Assembly: GCA_032622095.1 (NCBI GenBank)
Contig: CP136066.1
Location: 6,785,784-6,849,783 of the forward strand
Direction: 5' to 3'
Source of the DNA: Siphonodentalium dalli
Taxonomy: Eukaryota > Mollusca > Scaphopoda > Gadilida > Siphonodentaliidae
Length of the DNA: 64,000 nucleotides
Positions within the stretch are counted from its first letter, which is position 1. Each line of letters opens with the position of its first letter. The notes beneath the pieces were generated by a model. It was not told the DNA's origin and ran no database searches. It saw only the letters and a list, made by a program, of their open reading frames with translations. Made by a program: the position numbers and the translations under genes. Positions 11,914 through 24,240 of this stretch are shown here, one piece after another.

Positions 11914-13695
11914 AATGTCCCAAGTATATATATCCAAGCTCACATCATATAATTGCGACAAAGCCATGGTTCATAAGGATCCATACGGCATATGTGGCGT
12001 TCCATAGTGTACAGTGACACGAATAAGGTGCGTATTATATATAAATGCTAGAGTTTAAATTGATCCGATATTTAAAACCCATATGTTCTTATTTTCATTA
12101 TTTCAAACATAATTTCAAAGAAATCAATTATTATTGGAGGAAGAGATTTCACGGCTGGGGTGCAGGGGTGTTGGAGAGATATCCAGGGGTGGGGGAGGTG
12201 GAAATGATGCGGAACACCAGGTACTTTTTATAAGTTAACTTACAGCAATTCTCGCTTTTGCGCATTCCCATATACTTTCACAGATCGGAGTCCAATGGTA
12301 TGTTTCATACTGATTTTATTTTACTATATTTATGGGCTATGAGTTTATGGTTCGAGCCATTATAAATTACCATGTTGTTTACATGTTCATCGTTCATGGA
12401 GCACATGAGTGTATAATGCACTTATTCCTGGCTCAAATTCATTCATTTGTCGTATATATGCTGTTGAGTATATTGGGAGATGTTCTCATAAATGGCTGCA
12501 TTTAGGTACAATCCTCCAATAAATGAAAGATATATTTTCTCCAGTCGCTTTTTTTCACACAGAACCCAAATCTTGAGAGAGAATGCATGTTTTTCATCGT
12601 TATTTTCGAGTTTGGTTTAATAGATATTTTCTGCACGGCATGTTTTGATAAACAGCACCTCCCAAATTACATATACTGGTAATTTAGAGGTTCGCTCATA
12701 GTGCCTTTGCAATAACTTTCAAGCAAGTAATTTCTGTGTGATGTTGATTGAACAAAAATACAAAAAGAAAATGTAATTTCTAAGTTCTGAGCTCGTCATC
12801 TAGAATGAGTTTGTTTACATTATCCAGGGCTATTCGCCTGTATGCGATAAGATCTTTTTACAGAGTGTGCCAACTAGATCCAAGGCTTATGTATCATTAA
12901 CAACTCCTTAACAACTAAAACACCTGTCTTATTAAATCTCGTTAGCTTCCTAGTAATTATGCAGGTAATTATTGAAATTAATTGAATTGTTTTGGTAATC
13001 CTTTAGCACACATAAACACTTCCTGTGTAAGTGTTAACAGATCTCTCAACCAATTACACAACCTCGTATTCTTTATAGTAATTCTCATTCTTGGCTCTAA
13101 TCCCAAAACACCACATCTACTCATATAATCTATGATTATAACCATATTTTGTTGTTTTGTCATTCACCAGATTTGCTACTTGAAGTACGGTAAGGCCAAA
13201 AAAAAAAAAAAATTGTGGTTAAAGATACGGAAGCTGCTTGTGGTCGATACAATTTGTTAAAGTGATGTGAAACACTCCGCTAGGGCGATCAAATAGAAAT
13301 GGAGAATAATCTTGTTCAAAGTAGTTATTTTTACAAATATTATATCTAAATTGACAACACACACCGTCATTCGTATATATTAAATAAATGCAGTGACCTC
13401 CGATGGCGAAATCATTTTAATTAGTTTATCGCCGATAGAAGCGTCCGGATTCGAGTAGTAAATATTTACAATTTAGCGTAGTTCCGACAATGTTTTCTAT
13501 GGAGTGGTACGGTCGATCTGCTTGAGATTTTCGGTGATGTTAGTAGAATGCTACATTTCTCCAGTTGGCATAGTACCTGAATACTAACTTATCAGTTTCA
13601 CACACCCGAACAAGTACATAATATGTCTTTAAACCAGTATAATCAAGAAGAGCATAACAAAATAGAAGGAATATGTTCTTATTTTCATCATCAAT
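11914..13695. other. Unassigned intergenic DNA
   Basis: Poly-A at 13199-13213. 13540-13640 is a diverged copy of the repeat at 40420 and 42670 (CTACATTTCTCCAGTTGG ... AATATGTCTTTAA). No gene recognised in 1.8 kb. Confidence 0.5.
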
Positions 13696-13757
13696 AACCA
13701 AGTCTGCAAATAGTGTGTCTGTCTTTTGCAGAATGAGGTCCCCAGAGGGTGAATTCA
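13696..13757. mobile_element. Family B MITE, left-end fragment
   Basis: CAAGTCTGCAAATAGTGTGT to CCAGAGGGTGAATTCAGC. Confidence 0.85.
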
Positions 13758-14018
13758 GCTTTATTAATATAGGCCGTGGTACAAATTTGGGCCATATTGC
13801 ACGTATACATGTAGTTGAAAAGTTATAAACGCGCCAAAAGCATGACCGAGTTACACAGACGACGGGTTTTATATATATACATCGTATATTGGCTCACAAA
13901 AGTCACAAAAAAAGCATGCAATCTCGAGCTGGGACCACCCCCTACTGTGAAGTAGATTATTGAGGAGCAAGTATTAACAAAGAAATATAATCCCTGTTTT
14001 GTTTGTTCATTGTTACAA

Positions 14019-14117
14019 TGTATAAAGTACCCTGTCAAAATATCAAAACATTCCCAGGCTTTGTACTGGTGGAATATGATATCTACGGGCGTTACTAGAG
14101 TAGAGATTCATGACATG
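14019..14117. mobile_element. Family I MITE, right-end fragment
   Basis: Matches 22945-23040 (TTTGTACTGGTGGAATATGA, GTAGAGATTCATGACAT). Confidence 0.85.
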
Positions 14118-14500
14118 ATCTAGTCGCAGAATGACGCAGATCAGTCTTTGATCAATCACAGTTAGAATAGAGACTCAAAGGACCAATCAACAACGCCGCG
14201 AACAAATTATATAAAAAATATGCTCGCCAATATAAATCAGGGATTACGGAACAAATCGGTACGGTGAATTAATTCTCTCATATGCGTATAAATTCATTAG
14301 ACGAATAACGTCTTCTATACAATAATCAATCGCGGGAATCATGGCATGCTGGGATATTTCCAGACTGAGTCGGAATAATGTTTTGAGACGTCAATATGAG
14401 ACAATGGACTGCACCGTTATGCACAGCACGTCGGCCGTCTGCTACACGCGGTTATTATCCGTCATGATGTGCTGTCAGATGATCTTAACCCTTCCATGAC
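14118..14500. other. Unassigned DNA
   Basis: No gene; ends with TTAACCCTTCCATGAC, a family F left-end remnant. Confidence 0.5.
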
Positions 14501-14651
14501 CAAGCCTTGAAATAGCGTGTCTGTCATTTGCAGAATGAGGTCCCCAGAGGGTGAATTTGGTGATGCTAGCCTGCTATGCGGGGTAGCATCACTAAATTCA
14601 CCCTCTGGGGACCTCATTCTGCAAATGACGGACACACTATTTCAAGGCTTG
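14501..14651. mobile_element. Family B MITE, short single-palindrome form
   Basis: 151 bp, CAAGCCTTGAAATAGCGTGT to CACACTATTTCAAGGCTTG; almost a perfect palindrome. Flanks TCCATGAC/CCCATGCC. Confidence 0.95.
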
Positions 14652-14671
14652 CCCATGCCGTGCATTCTCTT

Positions 14672-15149
14672 ATATATGCTCATAGACTGGCCATTGAAAC
14701 TGAACACATGAAGAGGCCAAAACCTGGTAGGAAAGATAGAAAATGCTCACTTTGTAACATTATGGAAGATGAAGAGCATTTCTTATTATTTTGTCAGAAA
14801 CATACTGAACATAGAGCACCCCTTTTGAATAAGCTGGGATTAACCAGATTTGATTTTTCTTCAGGATCAAAAGATGCAGGTCGAACAATTAAAAGAATTT
14901 TAAACCCGAATAATGCAAAGTATACGAAGTTGATATGTGAATTCATAAAAGCATGCATGGAATGAGATAACCTACATGTACCCCTCAATACCATCAATTC
15001 AAGGAAAAAGACTGTTTTTTTCTTTTCTTCAGCAAACATATACATGTAACAATTGTTTTTTGTTTTGTTTTTGTAATAAATGTTTGTTTATGTTAAAGCA
15101 GAAACCAAAATTCATTGGTATTGCTGAATAAAACTTGAAACTTGAAACC
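14672..15149 (+). mobile_element. 5'-truncated non-LTR retrotransposon (3' end)
   Basis: Contains the C-terminal end of a reverse transcriptase ORF to the stop at 14963-14965. The decoded part includes HRLAIETEHM, then a Cys/His cluster KCSLCNIMEDEEHFLLFCQ, a pattern (C-x2-C ... E-x-HF-x3-C) common at the C terminus of LINE proteins. The 3' UTR ends AATAAAACTTGAAACTTGAA, a short tail repeat typical of LINEs. The catalytic RT and endonuclease domains are absent, so it is dead. The clade is not determined. Confidence 0.8.
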
Positions 15150-15230
15150 GTGGGAAAGTGTTAACCCTCATTATGCATCGTATAATGTGCAGCCCCCGGA
15201 ATTAGCCAATATCCAATGCATAGGTACATG

Positions 15231-15394
15231 TACAGCAATGCCCTAAATAATCGACTCCTTAACCACAGCAGAATTATGGGTAACTTTTCAGGATTTAGTC
15301 GGATATATGGCTTGTTGCCATTCATCGGAAAGCTCTCACTGAAAAGTTACCCATAATTCTGCCGTGGTTAAGAAGTCGATTATTTAGAGCATTA
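15231..15394. mobile_element. Family D MITE
   Basis: TACAGCAATGCCCTAAATAA at the left; arms CAGAATTATGGGTAACTTTT; right arm to GAGCATTA. A ~28-bp direct repeat (GCCAATATCCAATGCATAGG) flanks it. Confidence 0.88.
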
Positions 15395-16035
15395 GCCTAG
15401 CCAATATCCAATGCGTAGGTACATGTAAATGCAGAGGAAAATCAGTTTACTCAGCATTACTATTAAGTTCATTGACTTAATTACTACATGTAAATTTCAA
15501 TCAAAAATTGCACTGGCTTACAAAGTCAATGTAAATATTCTTAAGCCAATACTAGTACATGTATATGCAGTCATTACTAGTACAAATGTTTTTTGAAGTT
15601 TTAACTTTTAATCTGAGGGATTTTCCGACAGAGGAATCTAATGGAAATGTACTGAATATTAAAGGAAATGATGCTTTCATGCATAATTAGAGGATAATGT
15701 GAAATAAAGTGAATGTTCGTAATTCTCAAGAAACTTAAGATTGGTCGCATCCACCAGAATTAAAAATTTGCATAAATTGCACACATAAAGCTCATCTTGT
15801 GAAATTTAATTATATATTATAAGTTATCTCTTGTCTGCTCCGTGTAAAGCCGTGTTTATCTCTCGTCTGTTTCGGTGCTCACCAATTTACTTAGTTTAAC
15901 CCTATCTATAATAAATGGATTCTCCCAGTCAGTTAAAAAGTGTACATCAGAATGGTCTATTATTGATTTGGAGGAATCGATGTTGAGATGATTAAAGCAG
16001 ACGACAGATAAATAAATGAGCAGGAGCCCAATGTG
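15395..16035. other. Unassigned DNA
   Basis: AT-rich; no gene. Confidence 0.4.
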
Positions 16036-16251
16036 TACAGTAATGCCCTAAATAATCGACTCCTTAACCACAGCAGAATTATGGGTAACTTTTCAGGATT
16101 TAGTCGGAAATATGGCTTGTTGCCATTCATCGGAAAGCTCTCACTGAGAGCTTTCCAATGAATGGCCACAAGCCATATTTCCGACTAATTCCTGAAAAGT
16201 TACCCTAATTCTGCTGTGGTTAAGGAGTCGATTATTTAGGGCATTACTGTA
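16036..16251. mobile_element. Family D MITE, complete
   Basis: TACAGTAATGCCCTAAATAA to GGGCATTACTGTA, nearly one long palindrome centred at about 16143. Confidence 0.95.
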
Positions 16252-16695
16252 TTTATTGAGGAAAATGTATAATAAATTCAATATGGTCGTTTGTTGTCCC
16301 GCAACATTTCGTCTGAGGACTATAGTAATGACCCTCATCTGTCCGTTTACATACCGGGTATGTATAGGGGCGGGGGATCTGTCCATCCATCCGGAACATT
16401 TTCCGAGCCTATATTCTTGTCATTTCCTGGTCAATTTTTTTAAACTACTGGTAGTCACATATATGGGAACCTGCACACCTGAGATTTTGAGTTCAGTCAG
16501 AGTCATTTTGGCGGAGTTATTGCCCTTTTTCGACATAGATTTGTACATCCAGGGATGCATCTTTTTCGTCCGAGCCTGTATTCCATCATTTTTCTGTCAA
16601 TGTTTTTAAAACTTGGCACAGATGTCAACCAGCATGGGATCCTGCGCAACTGCGATTTGGAGTTATTGCCCAGAAGGATGGTATTCCACACAACT
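16252..16695 (+). mobile_element. R-like element fragment
   Basis: CTGTCCATCCATCCGGAACA, TTTGGCGGAGTTATTGCCCT; two similar halves. No ORF. Limits approximate. Confidence 0.5.
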
Positions 16696-16738
16696 GGCTA
16701 GCATCACCAAATTCACCCTCTGGGGACCTCATTCTGCT
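16696..16738. mobile_element. Family B internal fragment
   Basis: GGCTAGCATCACCAAATTCA to CCTCATTCTGC. Confidence 0.8.
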
Positions 16739-17228
16739 ACTTGTATCTTTGACTTCGTGTCGCCATCTGGAGCTGAAGTGAAGGCTGCAAAAGTTGCAGA
16801 TATTATTCTTCTGGATTAAATTGATCAGTAACATTCCATCTACTCTTGTACTGCGGCAAGCAATACATCTACCAAGGATACCTTCGGCATTATGAATATG
16901 ATGCATAACACATAACATCTTCCAAAAACCGAAAGATGCAAATATAAAAGGGATGAAATGACAACTGAAACTGACAGAAAAATTTTGGGGATATTTGACA
17001 TCATTGGATAGAAACTATATAAACACTGTGTGTAACATTCTAAAATAAAATAGAAATATTTAAGACCAAAACATTTGTTATTCAATTTTTCAAATCGGAG
17101 ATAAACAAAAAAAACCCTGCCTGCCGCAATCTTATGGTCATCAAATATGGAAATAAATACATGCCTGCACTTTTTGCCATAAAAATAAATATAAAAACCT
17201 GCTGCCTGCCATTTTTCGCAGTTGACTT
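16739..17228. other. Unassigned DNA
   Basis: No gene recognised. Confidence 0.4.
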
Positions 17229-17598
17229 AAAGGTACTCAATCCGATCAGACGCTCCTAAATTACTATTTCTTCAGCTTCGGGGGTAAAAAATATTTGATT
17301 TGAGTCGAGGAACCTACCCACCAATGCTCAGAGCGATAAGATATCGATTTTTGTTATTTATATTGTTTCTGGCCCAGAGATATACGCAGTCAAAAGAATG
17401 GTCCAATTTGTCCGTTTGACCACGTGTTTCTCGGGGAAATTATTAGTACACATTTCGAGAAATATCAAACTTCAAAAATCAATATCTGATCACTCTGAAC
17501 TTTGATTGGTGGGTTCTTCGACTCGAATCAAATATTTTTTACCCCTGAAGCCAAAGAAAAAGTAATTTAGGAGCATCTTATCGGATTGAGTACCTTTA
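17229..17598. mobile_element. Family E MITE, complete
   Basis: AAAGGTACTCAATCCGATCA at the left, ATCGGATTGAGTACCTTT at the right; lacks the 23-bp word. Confidence 0.94.
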
Positions 17599-17970
17599 AA
17601 GGGGTATACATGTAGTTAAGTATCGATCAATTTTTTGCTGTATTTTTAGGACAGAATGGCCACATATTATATCGCAATGACCACAAATCATCACTCTTGT
17701 CACTAGTATCAAAATCTTCCATTAAAGTTTTTGCCCATACTGACATATCACCTTGTAACACTGGTGTCATCTATCGTTGTTCTTTGGCATGGTGATAGCA
17801 CATGTTGGGGGAAAGGATACACACATGCTACAGGTTTCATTTTCACCAGAGTTACAGCCCTTGTTTGACTTGGTAATTTCTGAATTTTATGTCTGTATGA
17901 GAATTGCAGCTTATAACTTGGGCATGGATCATCGGATTTAGTTGTGCTTTGGTGGGTTGATAGCCTAGTT
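17599..17970 (+). other. R-like fragment interrupted by family A
   Basis: TTGGCATGGTGATAGCACAT, GGGGGAAAGGATACACACAT and CAGCCCTTGTTTGACTTGG match the R element at 37930-38560. Similar phrases resume after 18335. Confidence 0.55.
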
Positions 17971-17973
17971 TAA

Positions 17974-18334
17974 CCCTTTACCCAACAGAAGGGCCCTGTG
18001 CCAATGCATTCTCTTATATATGCGAGTCGACCATAGGTCGCCTCGCATATATAAGAGAATGCATTGGCTTAACACATTAAAAATTATAAAATTGTTAAAG
18101 AATGTAAGAAAAAATAGTAAAATGTGTTAAAAAAAGATTTTTTTAGGCCTATGGTCGACTCGCATATATAAGAGAATGCATTGGCACAGGGCATAACTGT
18201 AACTATCACAATGTGGTCAAGGAGCCGGTTCCAATGATACCCATATTTGTATGGTTCTATTGAGACAGACCGAAGATATTTTAGGCTGTTGAAGCTTTAT
18301 TTGGCCGGTTTTGGCCGGTTTATTGGGTAAAGGG
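17974..18334. mobile_element. Family A TTAA MITE, inverted, one hairpin deleted
   Basis: Reverse orientation relative to most copies. TTAA at 17970-17973 and 18335-18338. The second hairpin has lost its left arm. Confidence 0.93.
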
Positions 18335-18581
18335 TTAAGGGGAAAGGATACCCACTTTAGAAAAGTTTCCATCCATAAAAATATTGAAAGTTTAGTATTG
18401 CCCCCTAAACTGAGTGTCGGGGGACATATACATGTATGCCACGCTTGACGTTGCACTTGTTACATGTACTATTTATCACTATTTAATACATGATTAAGTT
18501 TGGTACCGCCATGCAATAAATAAATTCTGCTCCATTCTGCTCCATTCTGCTCCATTCACATATATGAGTCAAGGTCATAAC

Positions 18582-18964
18582 CAAGGCTTGAAATAGTGTG
18601 CCTGTCATTTGCAGAATGAGGTCCCCAGAGGGTGAATTTAGTTATGCTACCCCGCATAGTGGGCTAGCATCACCAAATTCACCATCTGGGGACCTCATTC
18701 TGCTTACACCTCAGCAGAATGAGGTTCCTAGAGTGTGAATTTGGTGATGCTAGCCCGCTATGCGGGGTAGCATCACTAAATTCACCCTCTGGGGACCTCA
18801 TTCCAGGCCTTAAAATCCAACGAGAATCAGAATCATGATTCTCATTTTGATTCTCATAAAAGTCTTGATTCCCTGTAGAAACGCTATGTTTTGATTCTCG
18901 TAAAATTTTATGGATTTTAAGGCCTGTCATTCTGCAAATGACAGACACACTATTTCAAGGCTTG
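18582..18964. mobile_element. Family B MITE carrying a nested 123-bp MITE
   Basis: CAAGGCTTGAAATAGTGTGC to TATTTCAAGGCTTG. Interrupted at 18804-18926. Confidence 0.94.
18804..18926. mobile_element. 123-bp nested MITE with 6-bp TSD
   Basis: CAGGCCTTAAAATCCA at the left, TGGATTTTAAGGCCTG at the right, internal GAGAATCAGAATCATGATTC words; flanked by TCATTC on both sides inside CCTCATTCTGC of family B. Confidence 0.92.
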
Positions 18965-19113
18965 GTCCATAACCTTATTGCCTTATTGCCTGGGCCATGT
19001 AATGTATTGTAGCATTGCTCGAATATGGTTTCTATTTATGGAAAAGGTTAATTATTTCCGAGGGAAGTGGAAATGGTCAAGTCGTTGAGATTGAAATTGT
19101 TTTAGTTTGTAAG

Positions 19114-19576
19114 CAAGTCTGAGTGTATAGTGTGCCCGTCATTTGCAGAATGAGGTCCCCAGAGGGTGAATTTATTAACGCTATCCCGCATAGCGGGCTA
19201 GCATCACTTTATTCACCCTCTGGGGACCTCATTCTGCTTAGGCCTCATCTTCTCTGAAAGGTTTCTTTATTATCAAATTTCTATGGAAACTTCTTCACAT
19301 AGATTCTATTTCTTTTTTAAGTTTAGTTTCTCTATATCTCCAAATTGGCAGACGCCATATTGCATAATCAAGGTTCCCAATATGTGTACATCACAATATT
19401 CACCATTTGGGAACTTAAATCTGAGTTTATCTCTCCCATAACAGATGAGGCCATGCAGAATGAGGTCCCCAGAGGGTGAATTTAGAGATGCTAGCCTGCT
19501 ATGTGGGATAATGTCACTAAATTCACCCTCTGGGAACCTCATTCTGCAAATGACAGGCACACTAAATTCAGTCTTG
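19114..19576. mobile_element. Family B MITE, long form
   Basis: CAAGTCTGAGTGTATAGTGT to CACACTAAATTCAGTCTTG; internal module with ACATCACAATATTCACCATT. Confidence 0.93.
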
Positions 19577-19768
19577 TATATAAGTCAGTAGAGCAGTGCT
19601 GACAACAATTCCAACGATCAATTCTCATGACACGGAGAGTTCTGTTCCATTTCACGTTGGAGTGTCACACAGACTACTGTTCCTCACCTCTCTTTGTTTT
19701 GAGTGACGGAGATCTACTACAGTCTAAACACATCCTGTCATTCTGGGAGATATTGGTTGGCTAACAGT
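19577..19768. other. Unassigned DNA
   Basis: Nothing recognised. Confidence 0.4.
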
Positions 19769-20189
19769 CAAGTCTGCAAATATTGTGTCTGTAATTTGCA
19801 GAATGAGGTCACCAGAGGGTGTATTTAGTGACGCTATCCCACAAAGTGAGCTAGCATCACCAAATTCACCCTCTAGGAACCCCATTCTGCTTTAATAAGG
19901 CCTCAACTGCTATAGGAGACCTAGTATCAGATTGAAGTTCCCCAAATTTGCAGAAGATAAAATACATAATCAAGGTGACTATAAATCGGTGAACCTAACC
20001 AACGTCAACTTGGGAACTTCAATCTGGTCATAGGTGTCCCATAGCAGTTGATGCCTAAGCAGAATGAGGTCCACAGAGAGTGAATTTGGTGACACTATAG
20101 CTCGCCGTATGGGATAACCGATAGTGTAACTAAATGCACCTTCTGGGGACCTCATTCTGCATATGACAGACACACTAAATTCAGACTTG
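19769..20189. mobile_element. Family B MITE, long form
   Basis: CAAGTCTGCAAATATTGTGT to CACACTAAATTCAGACTTG. Confidence 0.93.
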
Positions 20190-20203
20190 AGTACAATTGT
20201 ACC

Positions 20204-20399
20204 TACAGTAATGCCCTAATTAATCGATTCCTTAACCACAGAAGAATTATGGGTAACTTTTCAGGATTTAGTAGGAAATATGGCTTGTTGCCATTCATCG
20301 GAAAGCTCTCGCAACAAGCCATATTTCCGACTAAATCCTGAAAAGTTACCCATAATTTTGCTGTAGTTAAAGAGTCGATTACTTAGGGCATTACTGTAC
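20204..20399. mobile_element. Family D MITE, complete
   Basis: TACAGTAATGCCCTAATTAA to GGGCATTACTGTA. Confidence 0.94.
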
Positions 20400-20414
20400 A
20401 ATATTCATTCCTTG

Positions 20415-21619
20415 GGTACTCAATCCGATTCCCCATATCATCAGATTCCAACACCCCATATCATCAGATTCCAACACCCCATATCACCAGATTCCAACAC
20501 CCCATATCACCAGATTCCAACACCCCATATCATCAGATTCCAACACCCCATATCATCAGATTCCAACACCCCATATCATCAGATTCCAACACCCCATATC
20601 ATCAGATTCCAACACCCCATATCATCAGATTCCAACACCCCATATCATCAGATTCCAACACCCCATATCATCAGATTCCAACACCCCATATCAGATTCCA
20701 ACACCCCATATCATCAGATTCCAACACCCCATATCATCAGATTCCAACACCCCATATCATCAGATTCCAACACCCCATATCATCAGATTCCAACACCCCA
20801 TATCAGATTCCAACACCCCATATCATCAGATTCCAACACCCCCCATATCATCAGATCCCAACACCCCATATCATCAGATCCCAACACCCCATATCATCAG
20901 ATCCCAACACCCCATATCATCAGATTCCAACACCCCATATCATCAGATTCCAACACCCCATATCATCAGATTCCAACACCCCATATCATCAGATTCCAAC
21001 ACCCCATATCATCAGATTCCAACACCCCATATCATCAGATTCCAACACCCCATATCATCAGATTCCAACACCCCATATCATCAGATTCCAACACCCCATA
21101 TCATCAGATTCCAACACCCCATATCATCAGATTCCAACACCCCATATCATCAGATTCCAACACCCCATATCACCAGATTCCAACACCCCATATCATCAGA
21201 TTCCAACACCAACAACATATTTTTAAATGCAGCTTCAGTTATCAGAATCGATTACTTGCCCAAAAATAATGCTGACCACATTCAACTACATTTGTAGTAT
21301 AAAAATTCCCAAAACATGTTATTTATCAACATTTTGTTTAACGAAATTTGGCCGGTTTGTAAATATCTGACACAGAAAAGCCACTTGGTTTTAGAGTTAT
21401 CCATCTTCATCTGCAATTTGTTCCGAGACCGTCTTTTCGTCAACTTTTTACCAGGCCACTAAAATGTACCAGTGGTGAAAAATAATAGATTTAAAAAATC
21501 AATATCTGATCACTGTGAGTTGAAGGATCAGGGTTCCTCGACTCAAATCAAATATTTTTTACCCGAAGCCAAAGAAATAGTAATTTGCGAGCGTTCATTC
21601 GGATAATGCATCTTTAATT
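20415..21619. mobile_element. Family E MITE expanded by an internal minisatellite
   Basis: GGGTACTCAATCCGATTCCC at the left, degenerate right end TTCGGATAATGCATCTTTAA. The E core (CTCGACTCAAATCAAATATT) follows the minisatellite. Confidence 0.88.
20432..21210 (+). repeat. 23-bp minisatellite within family E MITE
   Basis: About 34 copies of a 23-bp unit (CCCCATATCATCAGATTCCA + ACA), a few three bases shorter. No stop codon occurs in any forward frame, which produces a spurious 285-codon ORF from 20412 with three frames of the unit in rotation. Confidence 0.97.
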
Positions 21620-22156
21620 TTAGGGGACCAAGTTCTATGAGTATATGCTGATCCGGGTCTAACTATTTAAAATTACCCCATGCGACCAATTCCACCTTAA
21701 TCTTCATGCAACTCCTTGAGTATTCCTTCAGTAATTATAGCTTTGCGTTTATCCTGCGAACCTGTGCAGTGGCATGTAGTCACGTCATGCGATGATTGTG
21801 TTTCTACGGTTGCAGTATTCCTCGGCTTACACCAGGTGGAGCCACATTAATGTTCCGTTGACAGTAAATCTATAGGCAAGGAACCGGTATATCCTGTCAC
21901 TGTCTGTAGAGGAGTAACCGGTGTAATCAGTCTAGACAGTGTAATGATGGGGTGTAAAGACAAACGACCATTTCTCCCAACGTAAAACTCGTCGATGTTT
22001 GTTAGGCTGATTGAATCATCGAAATGTATTTATTCCATGATATATTGATGCATACTGTTATCAGGGATGTGGCCTGAGGGTCTCCATTTTGGGGAGGGGG
22101 GTGTCCATCTTGGAATTTCTAATTGCGATTTCTTGACTTTATCTACTTTATACATG
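21620..22156. other. Unassigned DNA
   Basis: No gene recognised. Confidence 0.4.
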
Positions 22157-22514
22157 TAAGGAGACACCAATTTTTAAGTCTGGTTTACGAACACCTTCTA
22201 CAACTCTTTTTCCATTTCATGAAAAAAAAAAAAAAAATTCTCCCAAAATGTTTTACACGCTACTGATTTTCATGTGATGTTGCAAATCTGGTTCTGCTTA
22301 TGATCATTTACAGATCCATATTTTCATGTATTTCATGACAAGAAATGTCTTGTTTGGTTCAGAATTTCATTCAAAAACATTTTTTCACAATTTTTGTAAA
22401 ATTTATGTAAAATTCCACGATTTACTTGATATAAATTGGGGGGACAATTTTTTTATTTTAGTTTTTCCCTCCCCACATGTTCGTAAACCAGATTTAAAAA
22501 TTGGTGTCGCCTAA
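22157..22514. mobile_element. Family H MITE
   Basis: AGGAGACACCAATTTTTAAG, TCTGGTTTACGAACA at the left; inverse TGTTCGTAAACCAGATTTAA, AATTGGTGTCGCCT at the right. Confidence 0.9.
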
Positions 22515-22522
22515 CTAGATAA

Positions 22523-23083
22523 TGCCATGAATCTCTACTCTAGCTAACATGTACCCTTAGCGTACCCTTAGAGATCATATTCCACCAGTACAAGACCTTG
22601 GAACTTTTTTAATTTTGATAGGGAACCTTATAAAGTTGAACAAATATTAAAACGCGGGGAATATATTTCTTAGTTACTATCGGTTAGTTAGTAATGTACT
22701 TCACTGTAGGTGAATGACCCAATTCAAAATTGCATGCTTTTTCCGTGGTATTTGTGAGCCGATATCACAATAAATAATGAATTAATTAACCAGGAAAAAT
22801 GCCATAATTGTAAGCGACATAAAGAAAAATCGCTCACAAATTTATTTAAATCGTGAATGTTTGGACCTTCACCAAGTACATTATTAAGGAACAGATAAAA
22901 ACTTAAGAAATATATTCCCCGCATTATTTTTCAACTTTATAAGGTTCCCTGTCAAAATTTCAAAAAGTTCCAAGGTTTTGTACTGGCGGAATATGATCTC
23001 TACGGGAGTTAGCCAGAGTAGAGTTTCATGACATGGTGGAATATGATCTCTACGGGAGTTAGCCAGAGTAGAGATTCATGACA
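22523..23083. mobile_element. Family I MITE with ~150-bp inverted arms
   Basis: ATGCCATGAATCTCTACTCT through GGGGAATATATTTCTTAG at the left and the reverse complement at 22900-23040; the right terminal 50 bp is tandemly repeated at 23035-23083. Core at 22690-22895 is single-copy. Confidence 0.9.
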
Positions 23084-23267
23084 TTATCTACTTTATAACT
23101 TAGTTTTACCCTTTCAGTGAACTCTCTTATATATATGTGAGTCTCACATTCTATAATACTCATATCTCAACATACAATATAATATTCTCCTCGATGGAGG
23201 CTAATAAAGAATATATATATATAAGAATATATAAGGTAAATATTGTTAGGTCAATGTACTCTGTTAA

Positions 23268-23684
23268 CCCTTTACCCAACAGAATGGCCCTGTGCCAATG
23301 CATTCTCTTATATATGCGAGTCGACCATAGGTTGCCTCGCATATATAAGAGAATGTATTGGCTTAACACATATTAAAAATGATAAAATTGTCAAAGAATG
23401 TAGGAAAATATTATAAAAATTGTTAAAAAATGTAAGAAAAAATTATAAAATTGTTAAAGAATGTAAGAAAAAATGGTAAAAAGTGTTAAAAAAAAGATTT
23501 TTTTAGGCCAATGCATTCTCTTATATATGCGAGGCGACCTATGGTTGAGTCGCATATATAAGAGAATGCATTGGCACAGGGCATAACTGTAACCATCACA
23601 ATGTGGTCAATGAGCCGGTTCCAATGATATCCATATTTGTATGGTTTTATTGAGACAGACCCAAGATAATTTAGGCTGTTGCAA
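23268..23684. mobile_element. Family A TTAA MITE, inverted, truncated at one end
   Basis: TTAA at 23264-23267, both hairpins with a longer spacer; stops at TTTAGGCTGTTGCA without the terminal CCCTTT arm. Confidence 0.9.
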
Positions 23685-23929
23685 TGAACTACAATTTGTT
23701 ACATGTATAGTATGAAGACAAACTGTTGGGGTGGGGTTGGGTGGCTGCGGCGATGTCCAACTTGGAATTTCCAATTGTATCCATTTGTTCCAAACAGAAT
23801 TTTCTAAATCCGAGAAAACTCATTCGCAGTCCCCATTTCAGTTGAATAAAAATCTAGAAAAGACCAACAAATTTCCTCTAAATATCAAACTAAACCTAAA
23901 TCTGGTCTGATATCCTCCCTACAGTAATG

Positions 23930-24104
23930 CCCTAAATAATCGACTCCTTAACCACAGCAGAATTATGGGTAATTTTTCATGATTTAGTTGGAAATATGGC
24001 TTGTTGCCATTCATCGGAAAGTTCTCACCATATTTCTGACTAAATCCTGTAAAATTACCCATAATTCTGCTGTGGTTAAGGAGTCGATTATTTAGAGCAT
24101 TGCT
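23930..24104. mobile_element. Family D MITE
   Basis: TACAGTAATGCCCTAAATAA to GAGCATTGCTG. Confidence 0.92.
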
Positions 24105-24240
24105 GAGACAGAGTGCGTGAAACTAACCAATTAATACGGAATGAGAACCAATAAAATATTTCTCACAGTTTATATTTTGATATGATCGCAGTCTGCAAGA
24201 TGAGTTTAAGTTGGTCAATGATTTTCTGTGTATGGCTTCA

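Noticed and set aside
20432-21210. Possible CRISPR array (regular 23-bp repeats)
   Set aside because: No variable spacers between units and the genome is eukaryotic; it is a minisatellite. The same applies to 40515-41212 and 54019-54770.
20412-21269. 285-codon ORF made of a TPYHQIPTPHIIRFQ-type repeat
   Set aside because: It is the 23-bp minisatellite read through; the unit has no stop in any forward frame, the period is not a codon multiple, and the array lies inside a MITE.
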